A stretch of 64,000 nt of DNA. It comes from Elizabethkingia miricola. GTDB lineage: Bacteria > Bacteroidota > Bacteroidia > Flavobacteriales > Weeksellaceae. The position numbers and the translations under genes were made by a program. The notes under the pieces are model-generated. The model had not been told where the DNA came from. It saw only the letters and a program-made list of their open reading frames with translations, and searched no databases. This document shows positions 1 through 8,251 of the stretch, piece after piece (the first letter of the stretch is position 1; every line of letters begins with the position of its first letter). The stretch spans positions 124,001 through 188,000 of the forward strand of contig NZ_LSGQ01000028.1 of NCBI RefSeq assembly GCF_001675285.1, in the 5' to 3' direction.

Positions 1-1
1 A

Positions 2-1264
2 GGAAAAGGAATCCGTGAAGCATACAACGATGGTTTCAAGCACGCTTTATCTGCGATTATTGACGGACACGCAACAACATTACTAACAGCTGTTGTATTA
101 TATATTTTCGGTACAGGACCAATCCAAGGATTTGCTGTAACCTTAATTATCGGTATTCTGATGACGTTCTTTACTTCTGTACTATTGTCGAGAGTAATGA
201 TCTTCAGCAGACTTGGAAAAGGTAAAGAGATTTCAGTATGGACATCTTTCTCAAAAAATCTTTTCAGAAATATCTGGATCGACTTTATCGGGAAAAGAAA
301 ATGGTCTTACATCTTCTCTACTATATTGATGATTATCTGTATCGCATCTATCGTTACAAAAGGCTTCAAATTTGGGGTTGACTTCAAAGGAGGAAGAAGT
401 TATGTTGTAAGATTTGATAAGCCGGTTGTGGCTTCCGATATTCAGGAAGAGTTGGCTCCGATATTTAAAACTAATGACGGTAAAAACGAAGCTGTAGATG
501 TTAAAACATTTGGTAACTCTAATCAGCTTAGAATAACAACTGACTACAAAATTGATGACGTTAACACAACTGTTGACTCTGAGATTGAACATAAATTATA
601 CGACGGATTAAAGAAACACCTTCCGGCTAACGAAACATTCGAAGCTTTCAAAAGTTCTGATGTCGGACATGCAGGAATCGTTTCTTCTACGAAAGTAGGA
701 CCTACAGTAGCAGATGACATTCAGGTTCACGGTACATTAGCAGTTCTTGCTGCTTTAGCGGGAATCTTCATCTACATCTTATTAAGATTTAGAAAATGGC
801 AATTCTCTCTTGGTGCTGTTGTGGCATTGTTCCACGATGCGGTAGTAATTTTAGGGGTATTCTCCTTATTCTACACAGTAGCGCCATTCAATATGGAGAT
901 CAACCAGGATTTCATTGCAGCTGTATTAACAGTATTAGGATATTCCATTAACGATACGGTAATTGTATTTGACCGTATCCGTGAATACCTTAGAGAAAGA
1001 AAATCTATCAGCCTTGCAGGTCTGTTTGATGATTCCATCAGCAGCACGTTGGGTAGAACATTCAACACTTCATTCACTACGATATTGGTTATCCTTGCGA
1101 TCTTCCTTTTCGGAGGTGATAATATGAAGGGCTTCATGTTTGCATTATTAATCGGTATTGGTTTCGGTACTTATTCATCCATCTTCATCGCATCAGCAAT
1201 TGCTTATGACTGTTTGAAAGGACGAAAAAAAGACGCCCCGCCAGTACATGAGATAAACAAATAA
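2..1264 (+). CDS. secDF: Protein translocase SecDF, C-terminal part (5' end outside window)
   Basis: The frame is open from the left edge, so this is the last 420 residues of a gene that starts outside the window. The visible start corresponds to the end of SecD (GTGPIQGFAVTLIIGI). The rest is SecF, with a periplasmic domain opening with VDFKGG and several membrane helices. SecDF uses the proton gradient to help pull secreted proteins through SecYEG. SecD and SecF read as one continuous frame, the fused form common in Bacteroidota. The internal ATG at 161 lies within conserved SecD sequence and is not the start. A strong terminator follows the stop. Confidence 0.95.
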   Translation, partial: GKGIREAYNDGFKHALSAIIDGHATTLLTAVVLYIFGTGPIQGFAVTLIIGILMTFFTSVLLSRVMIFSRLGKGKEISVWTSFSKNLFRNIWIDFIGKRKWSYIFSTILMIICIASIVTKGFKFGVDFKGGRSYVVRFDKPVVASDIQEELAPIFKTNDGKNEAVDVKTFGNSNQLRITTDYKIDDVNTTVDSEIEHKLYDGLKKHLPANETFEAFKSSDVGHAGIVSSTKVGPTVADDIQVHGTLAVLAALAGIFIYILLRFRKWQFSLGAVVALFHDAVVILGVFSLFYTVAPFNMEINQDFIAAVLTVLGYSINDTVIVFDRIREYLRERKSISLAGLFDDSISSTLGRTFNTSFTTILVILAIFLFGGDNMKGFMFALLIGIGFGTYSSIFIASAIAYDCLKGRKKDAPPVHEINK

Positions 1265-1270
1265 TAAAAA

Positions 1271-1287
1271 GCCCCGAAATTCGGGGC
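1271..1287 (+). terminator. Rho-independent terminator of secDF
   Basis: GCCCCGAA and TTCGGGGC form an 8-bp GC-rich stem, preceded by A residues and followed by a T run, seven bases after the secDF stop. Confidence 0.9.
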
Positions 1288-1336
1288 TTTTTTTATTATT
1301 AATTTTAAAATAAACAATATTACAGTAACAATTCAT

Positions 1337-1344
1337 TATTTTTG
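1337..1344 (+). promoter_or_regulatory. Bacteroidota -7 box for the MFS exporter
   Basis: TATTTTTG matches the TAnnTTTG -7 consensus and lies 17 bp before the ATG at 1362. No clear -33 TTG is visible. Confidence 0.5.
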
Positions 1345-1361
1345 TTGCGCTTTTTTAAATT

Positions 1362-2573
1362 ATGGAAAATAAAAAGACGAACACCGCGATAGGCTTTATA
1401 TTCATCACAATGCTTATCGATATAACAGGATGGGGTATTATTATCCCGGTTATACCAAAGCTAATAGAAGAACTTATTCATGGTGATATCAGTGAAGCCG
1501 CAAAATATGGAGGCTGGCTAAGTTTTGCCTATGCATTTACCCAGTTTATATTTGCTCCTCTGGTGGGCAACCTTAGTGATAAATACGGGAGACGTCCCAT
1601 TATCCTGATATCTTTATTGGGGTTTGCGATAGATTATGTATTTCTGGCATTATCTCCAAATATTATCTGGTTATTTATCGGTCGTGTTATAGCGGGTATG
1701 ACGGGAGCAAGTATTACAACAGCCAGTGCTTATATCGCCGATATTAGTACAGAAGAAAACCGGGCAAAGAATTTCGGGCTTATTGGAGCTGCTTTTGGGA
1801 TGGGATTCATTATCGGACCTGTATTAGGCGGACTTTTAGGACAGTTTGGTTCCAGAGTTCCCTTTTACGCTGCGGCAGTTCTTTGTTTAATCAATTTCAT
1901 ATACGGTTACTTTATTCTTCCGGAATCTCTGGATAAAGATCACAGGAGAGAATTTGAATGGAAAAGAGCTAACCCTATAGGATCATTATTTATGCTGAAG
2001 AAGCATCCTAAAATGTCGGGGCTGATATTAGTACTTATTCTGATATATATTGGTGCACATGCGGTACAAAGTAACTGGTCTTATTTCACCATGTACATGT
2101 TTGGATGGAAAGAAAAAGAAGTAGGATTATCTCTTGGACTTATTGGTTTATTAGTAGGACTTGTACAAGGGCTACTAATACGCTGGATAAATCCTAGAAT
2201 TGGAAATGAAAGAAGTATCTATTACGGACTTGGATTATATGCAATAGGAATGTTACTATTTGCTTTTGCTACTGAAAGCTGGATGATGTTTGCCTTTTTA
2301 GTACCTTACTGTTTAGGTGGTATCTGCGGACCTGCATTGCAGTCTGTAATTACCGGTAACGTATCCAAACAGGAACAAGGTGAGTTACAGGGAGCATTAA
2401 CCAGTCTTATGAGTGCAACTGCTATTGTAGGGCCACCATTAATGACAAACCTGTTTTTCTACTTTACGCATGATCAGGCACCTTTTCAGTTTCCGGGAGC
2501 TCCATTTTTCTTAGCGTTTATAATGTTGGGAATGGGGGCAATAATTGCTTACTTTAACTTTAGAAAGAAATAA
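1362..2573 (+). CDS. TCR/Tet family MFS drug exporter
   Basis: This is a 403-residue inner-membrane transporter with about 12 hydrophobic helices. The family motif A is visible after the second helix ([11 protein letters not shown]), and an Arg-containing motif occurs near [12 protein letters not shown]. Overall length and motifs fit the tetracycline-exporter-like branch of the major facilitator superfamily, which exchanges protons for drugs. Homologues are common in flavobacterial genomes, often without known resistance, so the substrate cannot be inferred. It is a single gene between the secDF terminator and tatA. Confidence 0.85.
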   Translation: MENKKTNTAIGFIFITMLIDITGWGIIIPVIPKLIEELIHGDISEAAKYGGWLSFAYAFTQFIFAPLVGNLSDKYGRRPIILISLLGFAIDYVFLALSPNIIWLFIGRVIAGMTGASITTASAYIADISTEENRAKNFGLIGAAFGMGFIIGPVLGGLLGQFGSRVPFYAAAVLCLINFIYGYFILPESLDKDHRREFEWKRANPIGSLFMLKKHPKMSGLILVLILIYIGAHAVQSNWSYFTMYMFGWKEKEVGLSLGLIGLLVGLVQGLLIRWINPRIGNERSIYYGLGLYAIGMLLFAFATESWMMFAFLVPYCLGGICGPALQSVITGNVSKQEQGELQGALTSLMSATAIVGPPLMTNLFFYFTHDQAPFQFPGAPFFLAFIMLGMGAIIAYFNFRKK

Positions 2574-2621
2574 AATTGCTGAAATTAAACTTAAAAACAG
2601 CAAGGTTAAGAATATCTTTTG

Positions 2622-2629
2622 TAATTTTG
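2622..2629 (+). promoter_or_regulatory. -7 box almost abutting the tatA start
   Basis: TAATTTTG matches TAnnTTTG but ends only four bases before the ATG at 2634. An in-frame TGA at 2628-2630 rules out an earlier start. If used, this promoter would give a leaderless or near-leaderless mRNA. Confidence 0.35.
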
Positions 2630-2633
2630 ATTT

Positions 2634-3059
2634 ATGGAACTTAGCATAGGAGAAATGTTAGTGGTGGCATTAGTCATCGTAGTATTATTTGGACCGGATA
2701 AAATACCGAGTATCGCACGCGAATTAGGACAAGGTGTCCGTAAAATGAAAGGTGCGATGGAGGATATTAAAACGGAGATTATGAAGGAGGCTGATAATCC
2801 GATTTCAGACATCAAAAAAGAGATTGATAAAGTAAAGCAAACTGTTACCGATATTAATCCGCTTAATGATGTACAAAAGCAGATAGAGGATATGAAAAAC
2901 TCTGTAAATCCAATGGATCAGCATACAGCTGATACGTCTTCTCCGGCTCCGGAAAAAACTACAGAGACAATAGCCCATACAGAAACCGAACAAATAGCTT
3001 CAGCCGAGAAAAAAGTTGATCCTTTAAGCGATGAACATGTTGGTCCGGTAAGCCGATAG
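2634..3059 (+). CDS. tatA: Sec-independent protein translocase subunit TatA/E
   Basis: This 141-residue protein has one N-terminal membrane helix (about residues 7-19), an FGP hinge, an amphipathic helix (IPSIARELGQGVRKMKGAM) and a long charged tail. That order defines the TatA family, which forms the pore for folded proteins exported by the twin-arginine route. The tail (residues 60-141) is longer than in a minimal TatA and is low-complexity and acidic. The start is fixed by an in-frame stop two codons upstream. The PAP2 gene follows after three bases, so the two are probably co-transcribed. TatB is the main alternative, but the FGP hinge and lack of a second tat gene favour TatA. Confidence 0.88.
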   Translation: MELSIGEMLVVALVIVVLFGPDKIPSIARELGQGVRKMKGAMEDIKTEIMKEADNPISDIKKEIDKVKQTVTDINPLNDVQKQIEDMKNSVNPMDQHTADTSSPAPEKTTETIAHTETEQIASAEKKVDPLSDEHVGPVSR

Positions 3060-3062
3060 AAT

Positions 3063-3617
3063 ATGGAAGAAATCATTCATTCGGATAAAGAGCTGTTACT
3101 ATACCTAAATGGTCTTGGATCACCAGGTTTTGATTCTTTTTGGATCTATATGACCAAACCATTGGTTTGGATACCTCTGTATCTTTTATTAATGTTTCTG
3201 GTTTATAAGAAATATTCTGTAAAGAATTTTTTATTTATCCTTCTTTTTATAGCTGTCGGAATTACAGCAAGCGACCAGATCGCCAATATTTTTAAATATG
3301 GTTTCCTGAGACTAAGACCTTGTCACGATCCGGAACTTATTAATCATATGCGTTTGGTTACCTGTGGCGGAAAATATGGATTTTACTCTGCACATGCGAG
3401 TACCACTTTTTTTCTGGCTACATTTTTAAGTTTCCTTATCGGGAGAAATTATAAGTTCCTGCCTTACTTGCTTTTTTTATGGGCAGTAGTGGTTTCTTAC
3501 AGCAGAATCTATTTAGGAGTTCATTTTCCTGGAGATGTCGCTGTTGGGGCTTTAATGGGCTTCTTATTGGGAGGTTTATTCTCTACACTGGCATTGAGAT
3601 ACGTGAGCAAAAAATAA
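3063..3617 (+). CDS. PAP2 superfamily membrane phosphatase
   Basis: This 184-residue protein has about five membrane helices and the three PAP2 motifs: KYGFLRLRP (K-x6-RP), YSAHAS and SRIYLGVHFPGD (SR-x5-H-x3-D). The middle motif reads SAH rather than the usual SGH, but the His is kept. The family dephosphorylates lipid phosphates such as undecaprenyl diphosphate or phosphatidic acid on the outer face of the inner membrane. The exact substrate is unknown. An unrelated UppP is encoded at 52.6 kb. Confidence 0.85.
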   Translation: MEEIIHSDKELLLYLNGLGSPGFDSFWIYMTKPLVWIPLYLLLMFLVYKKYSVKNFLFILLFIAVGITASDQIANIFKYGFLRLRPCHDPELINHMRLVTCGGKYGFYSAHASTTFFLATFLSFLIGRNYKFLPYLLFLWAVVVSYSRIYLGVHFPGDVAVGALMGFLLGGLFSTLALRYVSKK

Positions 3618-3628
3618 TAAATATAAAA

Positions 3629-3652
3629 AAGGTTCTTCGCTTTGAAGAACCT
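3629..3652. terminator. Bidirectional terminator between PAP2 gene and rlmH
   Basis: AAGGTTCTTC and GAAGAACCTT form a 10-bp stem with A and T runs on either side, placed between two convergent genes. Confidence 0.85.
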
Positions 3653-3678
3653 TTTTAGTTTTTATATCCTAGAGGTTA

Positions 3679-4152
3679 TTAATCATTATGATAAGGTTTT
3701 CCTTGCAGAATTGTAGAAGCACGATAAATCTGTTCTACAAAGAACAAACGAATCATCTGATGGGTAAATGTCATTTTTGATAATGAAATTTTTTCCTGAG
3801 CTCTGCTGTAGATTTCTTCAGAAAACCCATAAGCTCCTCCTACAAGGAATGCAAGATGCCGGGTAGACATATTCATCCAGTTATCTATTTTGGATGCAAA
3901 TTCACGGGATGTAAACTGTTTTCCCTTTTCATCCAATAATACAACAGTATCTGTATTATCCAGATAGTTAAGGAATAACTTAGCTTCTTCTTTCTTTAAC
4001 TGAATATCAGTAAGGTTTTTGGCATTTTTAACGTCAGGAATTTCAATGAATTCAAAATTGAAATGTTTCGGAAGACGCGGAATGTAATAAGCAATGAGTT
4101 TCTTAATTTCAGCATCATCCGTTTTGCCAATACATATTAAACTTATACGCAT
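3679..4152 (-). CDS. rlmH: 23S rRNA (pseudouridine1915-N3)-methyltransferase RlmH
   Basis: A 157-residue SPOUT methyltransferase. It has the N-terminal IGKT region, the LLDEKGKQFTS stretch, the SAM-binding knot GGAYGFS and a C-terminus RASTILQGKPYH, all typical of RlmH. It methylates pseudouridine 1915 in helix 69 of 23S rRNA. The length matches the family. It is divergent from the YihY gene, with only 32 bp between the starts. Confidence 0.95.
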   Translation of the reverse strand: MRISLICIGKTDDAEIKKLIAYYIPRLPKHFNFEFIEIPDVKNAKNLTDIQLKKEEAKLFLNYLDNTDTVVLLDEKGKQFTSREFASKIDNWMNMSTRHLAFLVGGAYGFSEEIYSRAQEKISLSKMTFTHQMIRLFFVEQIYRASTILQGKPYHND

Positions 4153-4157
4153 TTTAT

Positions 4158-4165
4158 TATCTTTG
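4158..4165 (+). promoter_or_regulatory. -7 box for the YihY-family gene
   Basis: TATCTTTG matches TAnnTTTG and lies 19 bp before the ATG at 4185. It interleaves with the divergent rlmH promoter. Confidence 0.5.
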
Positions 4166-4171
4166 CTTTTG

Positions 4172-4179
4172 CAAATATA
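4172..4179 (-). promoter_or_regulatory. -7 box for rlmH
   Basis: The minus strand reads TATATTTG, 19 bp before the rlmH ATG. Confidence 0.5.
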
Positions 4180-4184
4180 GATGA

Positions 4185-5180
4185 ATGCCTTTAAAAACGC
4201 CTCAATTAATCATTAGATTTCGTGATTTTCTCGATAGCATACACCTGCCTATGTTAGGTATTTCGCTGTTGAAAATGTTTGAAATCTATGGAGAGGGAAT
4301 TTTTAAAAATCCTGTTATCAGACAAGCTGCAGCAATATCATGGGCTTTTTTCCTAAGTCTTTTCCCTTTTTTATTATTTCTGCTTTCAATTCTTCCATAT
4401 CTGCCGCATTACGATAAGCTCCAGTTTTATATATTCGATGTTATGCTGGCCAATATATTACCGGCTGATATAAAGGTTTATGTTACAGAATATCTCCAAG
4501 ACACACTTATTCCTAACCTTAAAGGCATCAGTAATTTTGTAACCATTATACTCGCCTTAATATTTGGAACAAACGGAACACATGCCCTCATTATGGGTTT
4601 TAATCTGAATACAGATGTAAAGCGTACTTTTTTCAGAAACTATGGAATTGCATTACTCATAACAATTGCTTTTGTAAGCATTACTGTTTTGTCTCTTCTG
4701 GGAATTTATTACGCAGAGGTTGTAATGAAACTTTTCAATCCGGTAAACAGTATTTCCTGGTTGGTGAACAATCTTACAAAGATTATCAGTTTCATATCAT
4801 TCCCTTTATTCTATTTCATCTTGCTGGCTTTATTTTACTGGGTAGGCTGCCTTAAAATTAAAAGATTCAGTGAGGCTATTCCGGGGGCTATTTTCAGTAC
4901 TTTGCTATTTGGTTTTATTACTTATGTTTTTGCCTTTTATGTACGGGATATTGCGCGTTATAACTTCTTATACGGTTCTATTGGTTCCATAATACTGGTT
5001 ATGATCTGGGTAAACCTGAATATCATTCTTATTTTGTTTGGTAACGAGCTTAATCTGGCAATAAAAAAAGTAAAAATGGACAAAAAGATAGGAGATGAGC
5101 TGGCGGCACAAATAGAACAGCAACAGTTTCTGCAAACTTCATCTGGTCCTAATAATAGCGATCACAATATCCGGTTATAA
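4185..5180 (+). CDS. YihY/BrkB family inner-membrane protein
   Basis: This 331-residue protein has about six membrane helices. The family landmarks are RQAAAISWAFFLSLFPFLLF near the N-terminus, FGTNGTHALIMGFN in the middle and YGSIGSIILVMIWVNL toward the C-terminus. YihY/BrkB proteins were once labelled ribonuclease BN in error, and their function is not established. It lies between rlmH (divergent) and the BtuB-like receptor (convergent) and has no operon partner. Confidence 0.85.
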   Translation: MPLKTPQLIIRFRDFLDSIHLPMLGISLLKMFEIYGEGIFKNPVIRQAAAISWAFFLSLFPFLLFLLSILPYLPHYDKLQFYIFDVMLANILPADIKVYVTEYLQDTLIPNLKGISNFVTIILALIFGTNGTHALIMGFNLNTDVKRTFFRNYGIALLITIAFVSITVLSLLGIYYAEVVMKLFNPVNSISWLVNNLTKIISFISFPLFYFILLALFYWVGCLKIKRFSEAIPGAIFSTLLFGFITYVFAFYVRDIARYNFLYGSIGSIILVMIWVNLNIILILFGNELNLAIKKVKMDKKIGDELAAQIEQQQFLQTSSGPNNSDHNIRL

Positions 5181-5184
5181 AAAG

Positions 5185-5213
5185 GGCCGTGATAAGCAAG
5201 CTTATACACGGCC
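5185..5213. terminator. Hairpin between convergent YihY and btuB-like genes
   Basis: GGCCGTGATAAG pairs with CTTAT-A-CACGGCC, leaving one bulged base. No strong T run follows on the plus strand, so its efficiency as a terminator is uncertain. Confidence 0.5.
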
Positions 5214-5239
5214 GAGGATAGATGATTTGGTATCTTTTA

Positions 5240-7150
5240 TTAGAATCTGTAAGAGACTCCTAATGTATAATTTCTGTTCTTAGTTGTATAACCGATTACA
5301 TCTACATAATCTTTATTGAAGAGATTACCGATGTTAAGATAAGCATCAATATTATGTACGATCTTCTGGTTGATGTTCAGGTTGAATAAATTGAAATCGG
5401 CTACTTTAACATTTTTGGTACTAAATGAAACAGAGTCATAATATGCATCATTTCTCTTACCTACAAACTGGTGAGAAACGGTAATTCTTGTTGATGCAAA
5501 AGGCTTCACCTCTACATAAGAGTTAACTCTTTGTTTTGGCTGGCGCAGCATTGTTGCTTCTTTATCTTTTTCTACAAAACTATAGTTCCCTCCAAATTTA
5601 ACCATATCAATGATCTGATAGTCGAAACCAACTTCAAATCCTTTTACTTTATTTTCGTCTATATTCTGGAAGCTTCCCGTATAATCAGGATTAGATACAT
5701 AAGCGAAAGCATCTTTTTCTTTTCTCTGGAATAAGCTTACATTAAAGTTCAGGCTTCTGTCTTTTTTACCAAAACTTAAATCAATTTCATGGGATTGGTT
5801 TCTTTCTGGTTTTAGATCAGGGTTTGGTAAAGTCCAAGGAAGTGATCCATAGTTCTGATAGAGGGTAGGAGCAATAAATGCTGTAGCAAAAGAATATCCG
5901 ATTTTGAAATAGGTGTCATTAAATTCTTTCAAATAGTATGGATTTACACTATATATCCAGTGGTTACCAAACTTAGAATTATCAGTCATTCTGACGCCTG
6001 CATCTAAATTGAATCCTTTATAATTTGCATTGAAATTTGCGTAAGCATCAAAACTATGAAGTTTTGTATCACCGCTTTTCAGGACTTCTTCCATATTATC
6101 CTTACCATATGGAAGACTTTTTGATCCCATTCTCTGATCTTCATATTGTACACCTACAGTAAAATTAAAGTAATCATTTACTTTATAATTGTTGTAAAGC
6201 TCTGCAATAAAGTTTTTCCCATTGTATGAAAACTGATCCTGATAAGAAGCTCCTTTTATACTTTGCCCTAACCTGTCTACATCCGTATAACGGGTATTGA
6301 ATACTATTTTACCATTATGGTATCTGTAGTTAGCATTACCGCCTACATAAAACTGTTTGTCGTTTCCACGGTTCTGTCCATCAGTGAAAGCTCCTGTATC
6401 ATATAAATAGAGATTATGATTCCATCCTCCATTAATATTAACATCAAAATTATTTCCTGAATAACCTATACCAGCGGAAAGGTTCTGTTTTTCCCAACCA
6501 TCTTTATCAAAGGTGCTGTCACCTTTAGCAGAAGACAAGCCTTGAGATTTTTCATTGAAGGCATTGAGCTGATAATTAAATTTGTCAATTTTCCCTCTTA
6601 ATGCTCCATCTTGTGCATATGTATTATAAGACCCGGCTCTTGCAGTAAGAGCTCCTTCAATAGCTTTTTGCGATGCTTTTTTTGTTTTTACATTGATCAC
6701 AGAAACTGTAGCATTAGAACCGTATAATACAGAAGAAGCACCATTCAGTATCTCAATGCTTTCTACATTTTCCAGAGCTAACAAACGAAGATCGGCTGCA
6801 GTATAGTCATTTCCGGTAACATCTCTTAACGGAACTCCATCTAATAGTATAACTATATTAGCGTTTTTACCTCCTCTTACCCTCATTATTTTAGGTTCGG
6901 AGGCGTTATTAAAATTACCTGTAATCTGGAATCCTGCCACCTGATCCAATACATCGCTAAGGTTTTGTCCTTTATATTTTTCCAGATCTTTATTGGTGAT
7001 AAGGGTAACATTTTTACCTGTTTTATAAAGCTTCTGAGACGTTTTAGAAGCAATGGTTACCTCTTCAATCTGGCCATTTTTCTCTTCCTGAGCATATAAG
7101 CCGGAACCAACAAAAAGAAGAGCTCCGATTACAAATAGTTTTTTATTCAT
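5240..7150 (-). CDS. BtuB-like TonB-dependent outer-membrane receptor (probable cobalamin uptake)
   Basis: A 636-residue receptor. It has a signal peptide ending at LYAQ, a plug domain (about residues 30-150, with RVRGGKNANIVILLDGVPL and SVLYGSNA) and a 22-strand-type barrel ending in aromatic YRF. It has no CarboxypepD-like N-terminal extension, so it resembles classical BtuB/CirA receptors rather than SusC. The cobalamin riboswitch directly upstream on the same strand is the main evidence that its ligand is vitamin B12 or a related corrinoid. No periplasmic or ABC B12 transporter genes sit next to it. Confidence 0.88.
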   Translation of the reverse strand: MNKKLFVIGALLFVGSGLYAQEEKNGQIEEVTIASKTSQKLYKTGKNVTLITNKDLEKYKGQNLSDVLDQVAGFQITGNFNNASEPKIMRVRGGKNANIVILLDGVPLRDVTGNDYTAADLRLLALENVESIEILNGASSVLYGSNATVSVINVKTKKASQKAIEGALTARAGSYNTYAQDGALRGKIDKFNYQLNAFNEKSQGLSSAKGDSTFDKDGWEKQNLSAGIGYSGNNFDVNINGGWNHNLYLYDTGAFTDGQNRGNDKQFYVGGNANYRYHNGKIVFNTRYTDVDRLGQSIKGASYQDQFSYNGKNFIAELYNNYKVNDYFNFTVGVQYEDQRMGSKSLPYGKDNMEEVLKSGDTKLHSFDAYANFNANYKGFNLDAGVRMTDNSKFGNHWIYSVNPYYLKEFNDTYFKIGYSFATAFIAPTLYQNYGSLPWTLPNPDLKPERNQSHEIDLSFGKKDRSLNFNVSLFQRKEKDAFAYVSNPDYTGSFQNIDENKVKGFEVGFDYQIIDMVKFGGNYSFVEKDKEATMLRQPKQRVNSYVEVKPFASTRITVSHQFVGKRNDAYYDSVSFSTKNVKVADFNLFNLNINQKIVHNIDAYLNIGNLFNKDYVDVIGYTTKNRNYTLGVSYRF

Positions 7151-7267
7151 GAATAAAATTTAGTTAAACCTGTATCCGGAGAAATAAGAACAAATAGACC
7201 TAATAATATTTATAGGACAAATAATCCGAACTTTTCCTCCGAAAGTTGTTAATTAATAATTATAGTT

Positions 7268-7413
7268 TCAGGCAGGTCTCCTGGCTTTCACATTTCTGTG
7301 CCTTCCCGTAATTACAGTGGCTTTGTACAGAAATACTTCAGTGATCTACAGTTGCGGGGACAGCTCTGGTGTTACACCAGATTCCCTTTTCATCGGACAA
7401 TGCCGAACCTGAA
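7268..7413 (-). promoter_or_regulatory. Cobalamin riboswitch (B12 element)
   Basis: Read on the minus strand, the leader has the conserved core in order: a paired GGTTCGGCA region, GGGAATCTGGTG, CCAGAGCTGTCCCCGCAACTG, GCCACTG, GGGAAGG and the 3' B12 box GCCAGGAGACCTGCC. This is the adenosylcobalamin riboswitch class. It ends about 115 bases before the receptor ATG, leaving room for an expression platform. Binding of B12 is expected to repress the receptor. Confidence 0.95.
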
Positions 7414-7419
7414 TTTTTG

Positions 7420-7427
7420 CAAATATA
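7420..7427 (-). promoter_or_regulatory. -7 box for the riboswitch-btuB transcript
   Basis: The minus strand reads TATATTTG, seven bases before the riboswitch core and just past the cdd stop codon. It would start transcription right at the aptamer. Confidence 0.6.
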
Positions 7428-7433
7428 AGAAAG

Positions 7434-7919
7434 TTATAAATAATTTTTGTCGAAGGAGAAAGGCAGTAAATCTTTTACACTGTAGCATTTAACTGTTTTT
7501 CCTTGTGTAGACGCAAAATAAATTTCAATAGGAGAGCTTTGTTTACTCTCGTATTCTAATATAGATTGTCTGCATGAACCACATGGCGGAATTGGAATAT
7601 TATTGTCAGCCATCTCGTTTTTTGGGCCGCCAACTACAAATATTTTTTTAATTTCCTGTCCGGGATGGTTTGCTGCCAACCAATATATAGCAGTTCTTTC
7701 AGCACATAATCCTGAAGGATAAGCTGCATTCTCCTGATTATTACCAACAATAATTTCACCATTTTCCAGAAGGATTGCACATCCTACAAAAAACTCCGAA
7801 TAGGGAGCATAAGCTGTTTTACGGATTTCAGAAGCTGTTTCGAATAGCTTCTTTTCAGTATCGTCTAATTCCGATATGTTTTTATAAACTTCAAAATGAA
7901 TGTTTAAATCTTGTTTCAT
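7434..7919 (-). CDS. cdd: Cytidine deaminase
   Basis: A 161-residue protein with the zinc-binding CAERTA motif (Cys ligand and catalytic Glu) and PCGSCRQ (two more Cys ligands). YAPYSEFFVGCAILL and ENAAYPSGLCAER are typical of homotetrameric cytidine deaminases. It converts cytidine and deoxycytidine to uridine forms in pyrimidine salvage. It lies upstream of the riboswitch-receptor unit but is separated from it by that unit's own promoter. Confidence 0.93.
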   Translation of the reverse strand: MKQDLNIHFEVYKNISELDDTEKKLFETASEIRKTAYAPYSEFFVGCAILLENGEIIVGNNQENAAYPSGLCAERTAIYWLAANHPGQEIKKIFVVGGPKNEMADNNIPIPPCGSCRQSILEYESKQSSPIEIYFASTQGKTVKCYSVKDLLPFSFDKNYL

Positions 7920-8231
7920 TCGTTACAAATAAAGGGAGGTAAAATTAATCATAAATATCGAAATACAAACTATTATAATAAAGTATGCAATTTTAATCAG
8001 CACATAGAAAGAAAATCAGGTATTTGCAAATCCGAAAAAAAAGATAATTATAGTATTGTTATAATTCTTTCATCCCAGAAAACTTTATCAAACAATACTG
8101 TTTTAACGAAATTTAATATATAGAGAGCAGGATATTTTATATTTTCTAAAGCCTTGTTTTTGTACTATTTCCTAAATATAAAGTTAATAAAATGCTAAAC
8201 AGGTGTTAATATTAACTTAAAATACGAGGGA
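7920..8231. other. AT-rich intergenic region between cdd and susC
   Basis: About 310 bases with no convincing gene. An open frame at 7911-8123 has a low-complexity, Asn/Lys-rich translation typical of AT-rich noncoding DNA. The only structure I see is the palindrome at 8205-8216 and the -7 box just after this stretch. Confidence 0.6.
8205..8216. promoter_or_regulatory. 12-bp palindrome upstream of susC, candidate operator
   Basis: GTTAATATTAAC is a perfect palindrome. It occupies the position expected for the -33 element of the TACTTTTG promoter at 8232-8239. Confidence 0.35.
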
Positions 8232-8239
8232 TACTTTTG
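8232..8239 (+). promoter_or_regulatory. -7 box for susCD
   Basis: TACTTTTG matches TAnnTTTG and lies 12 bp before the susC ATG. Confidence 0.55.
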
Positions 8240-8251
8240 CAAAAAAACTGA

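Noticed and set aside
1362-2573. An acquired tetracycline-resistance gene
   Set aside because: No mobile element is adjacent, base use looks like the surroundings, and Tet-type MFS exporters are common chromosomal genes in this phylum.
7298-7492. 64-codon open frame on the plus strand
   Set aside because: It is antisense to the cobalamin riboswitch and its translation has no protein-like character.
7911-8123. 70-codon open frame between cdd and susC
   Set aside because: It starts inside cdd on the opposite strand, its composition is that of AT-rich noncoding DNA, and it has no promoter or recognisable domain.
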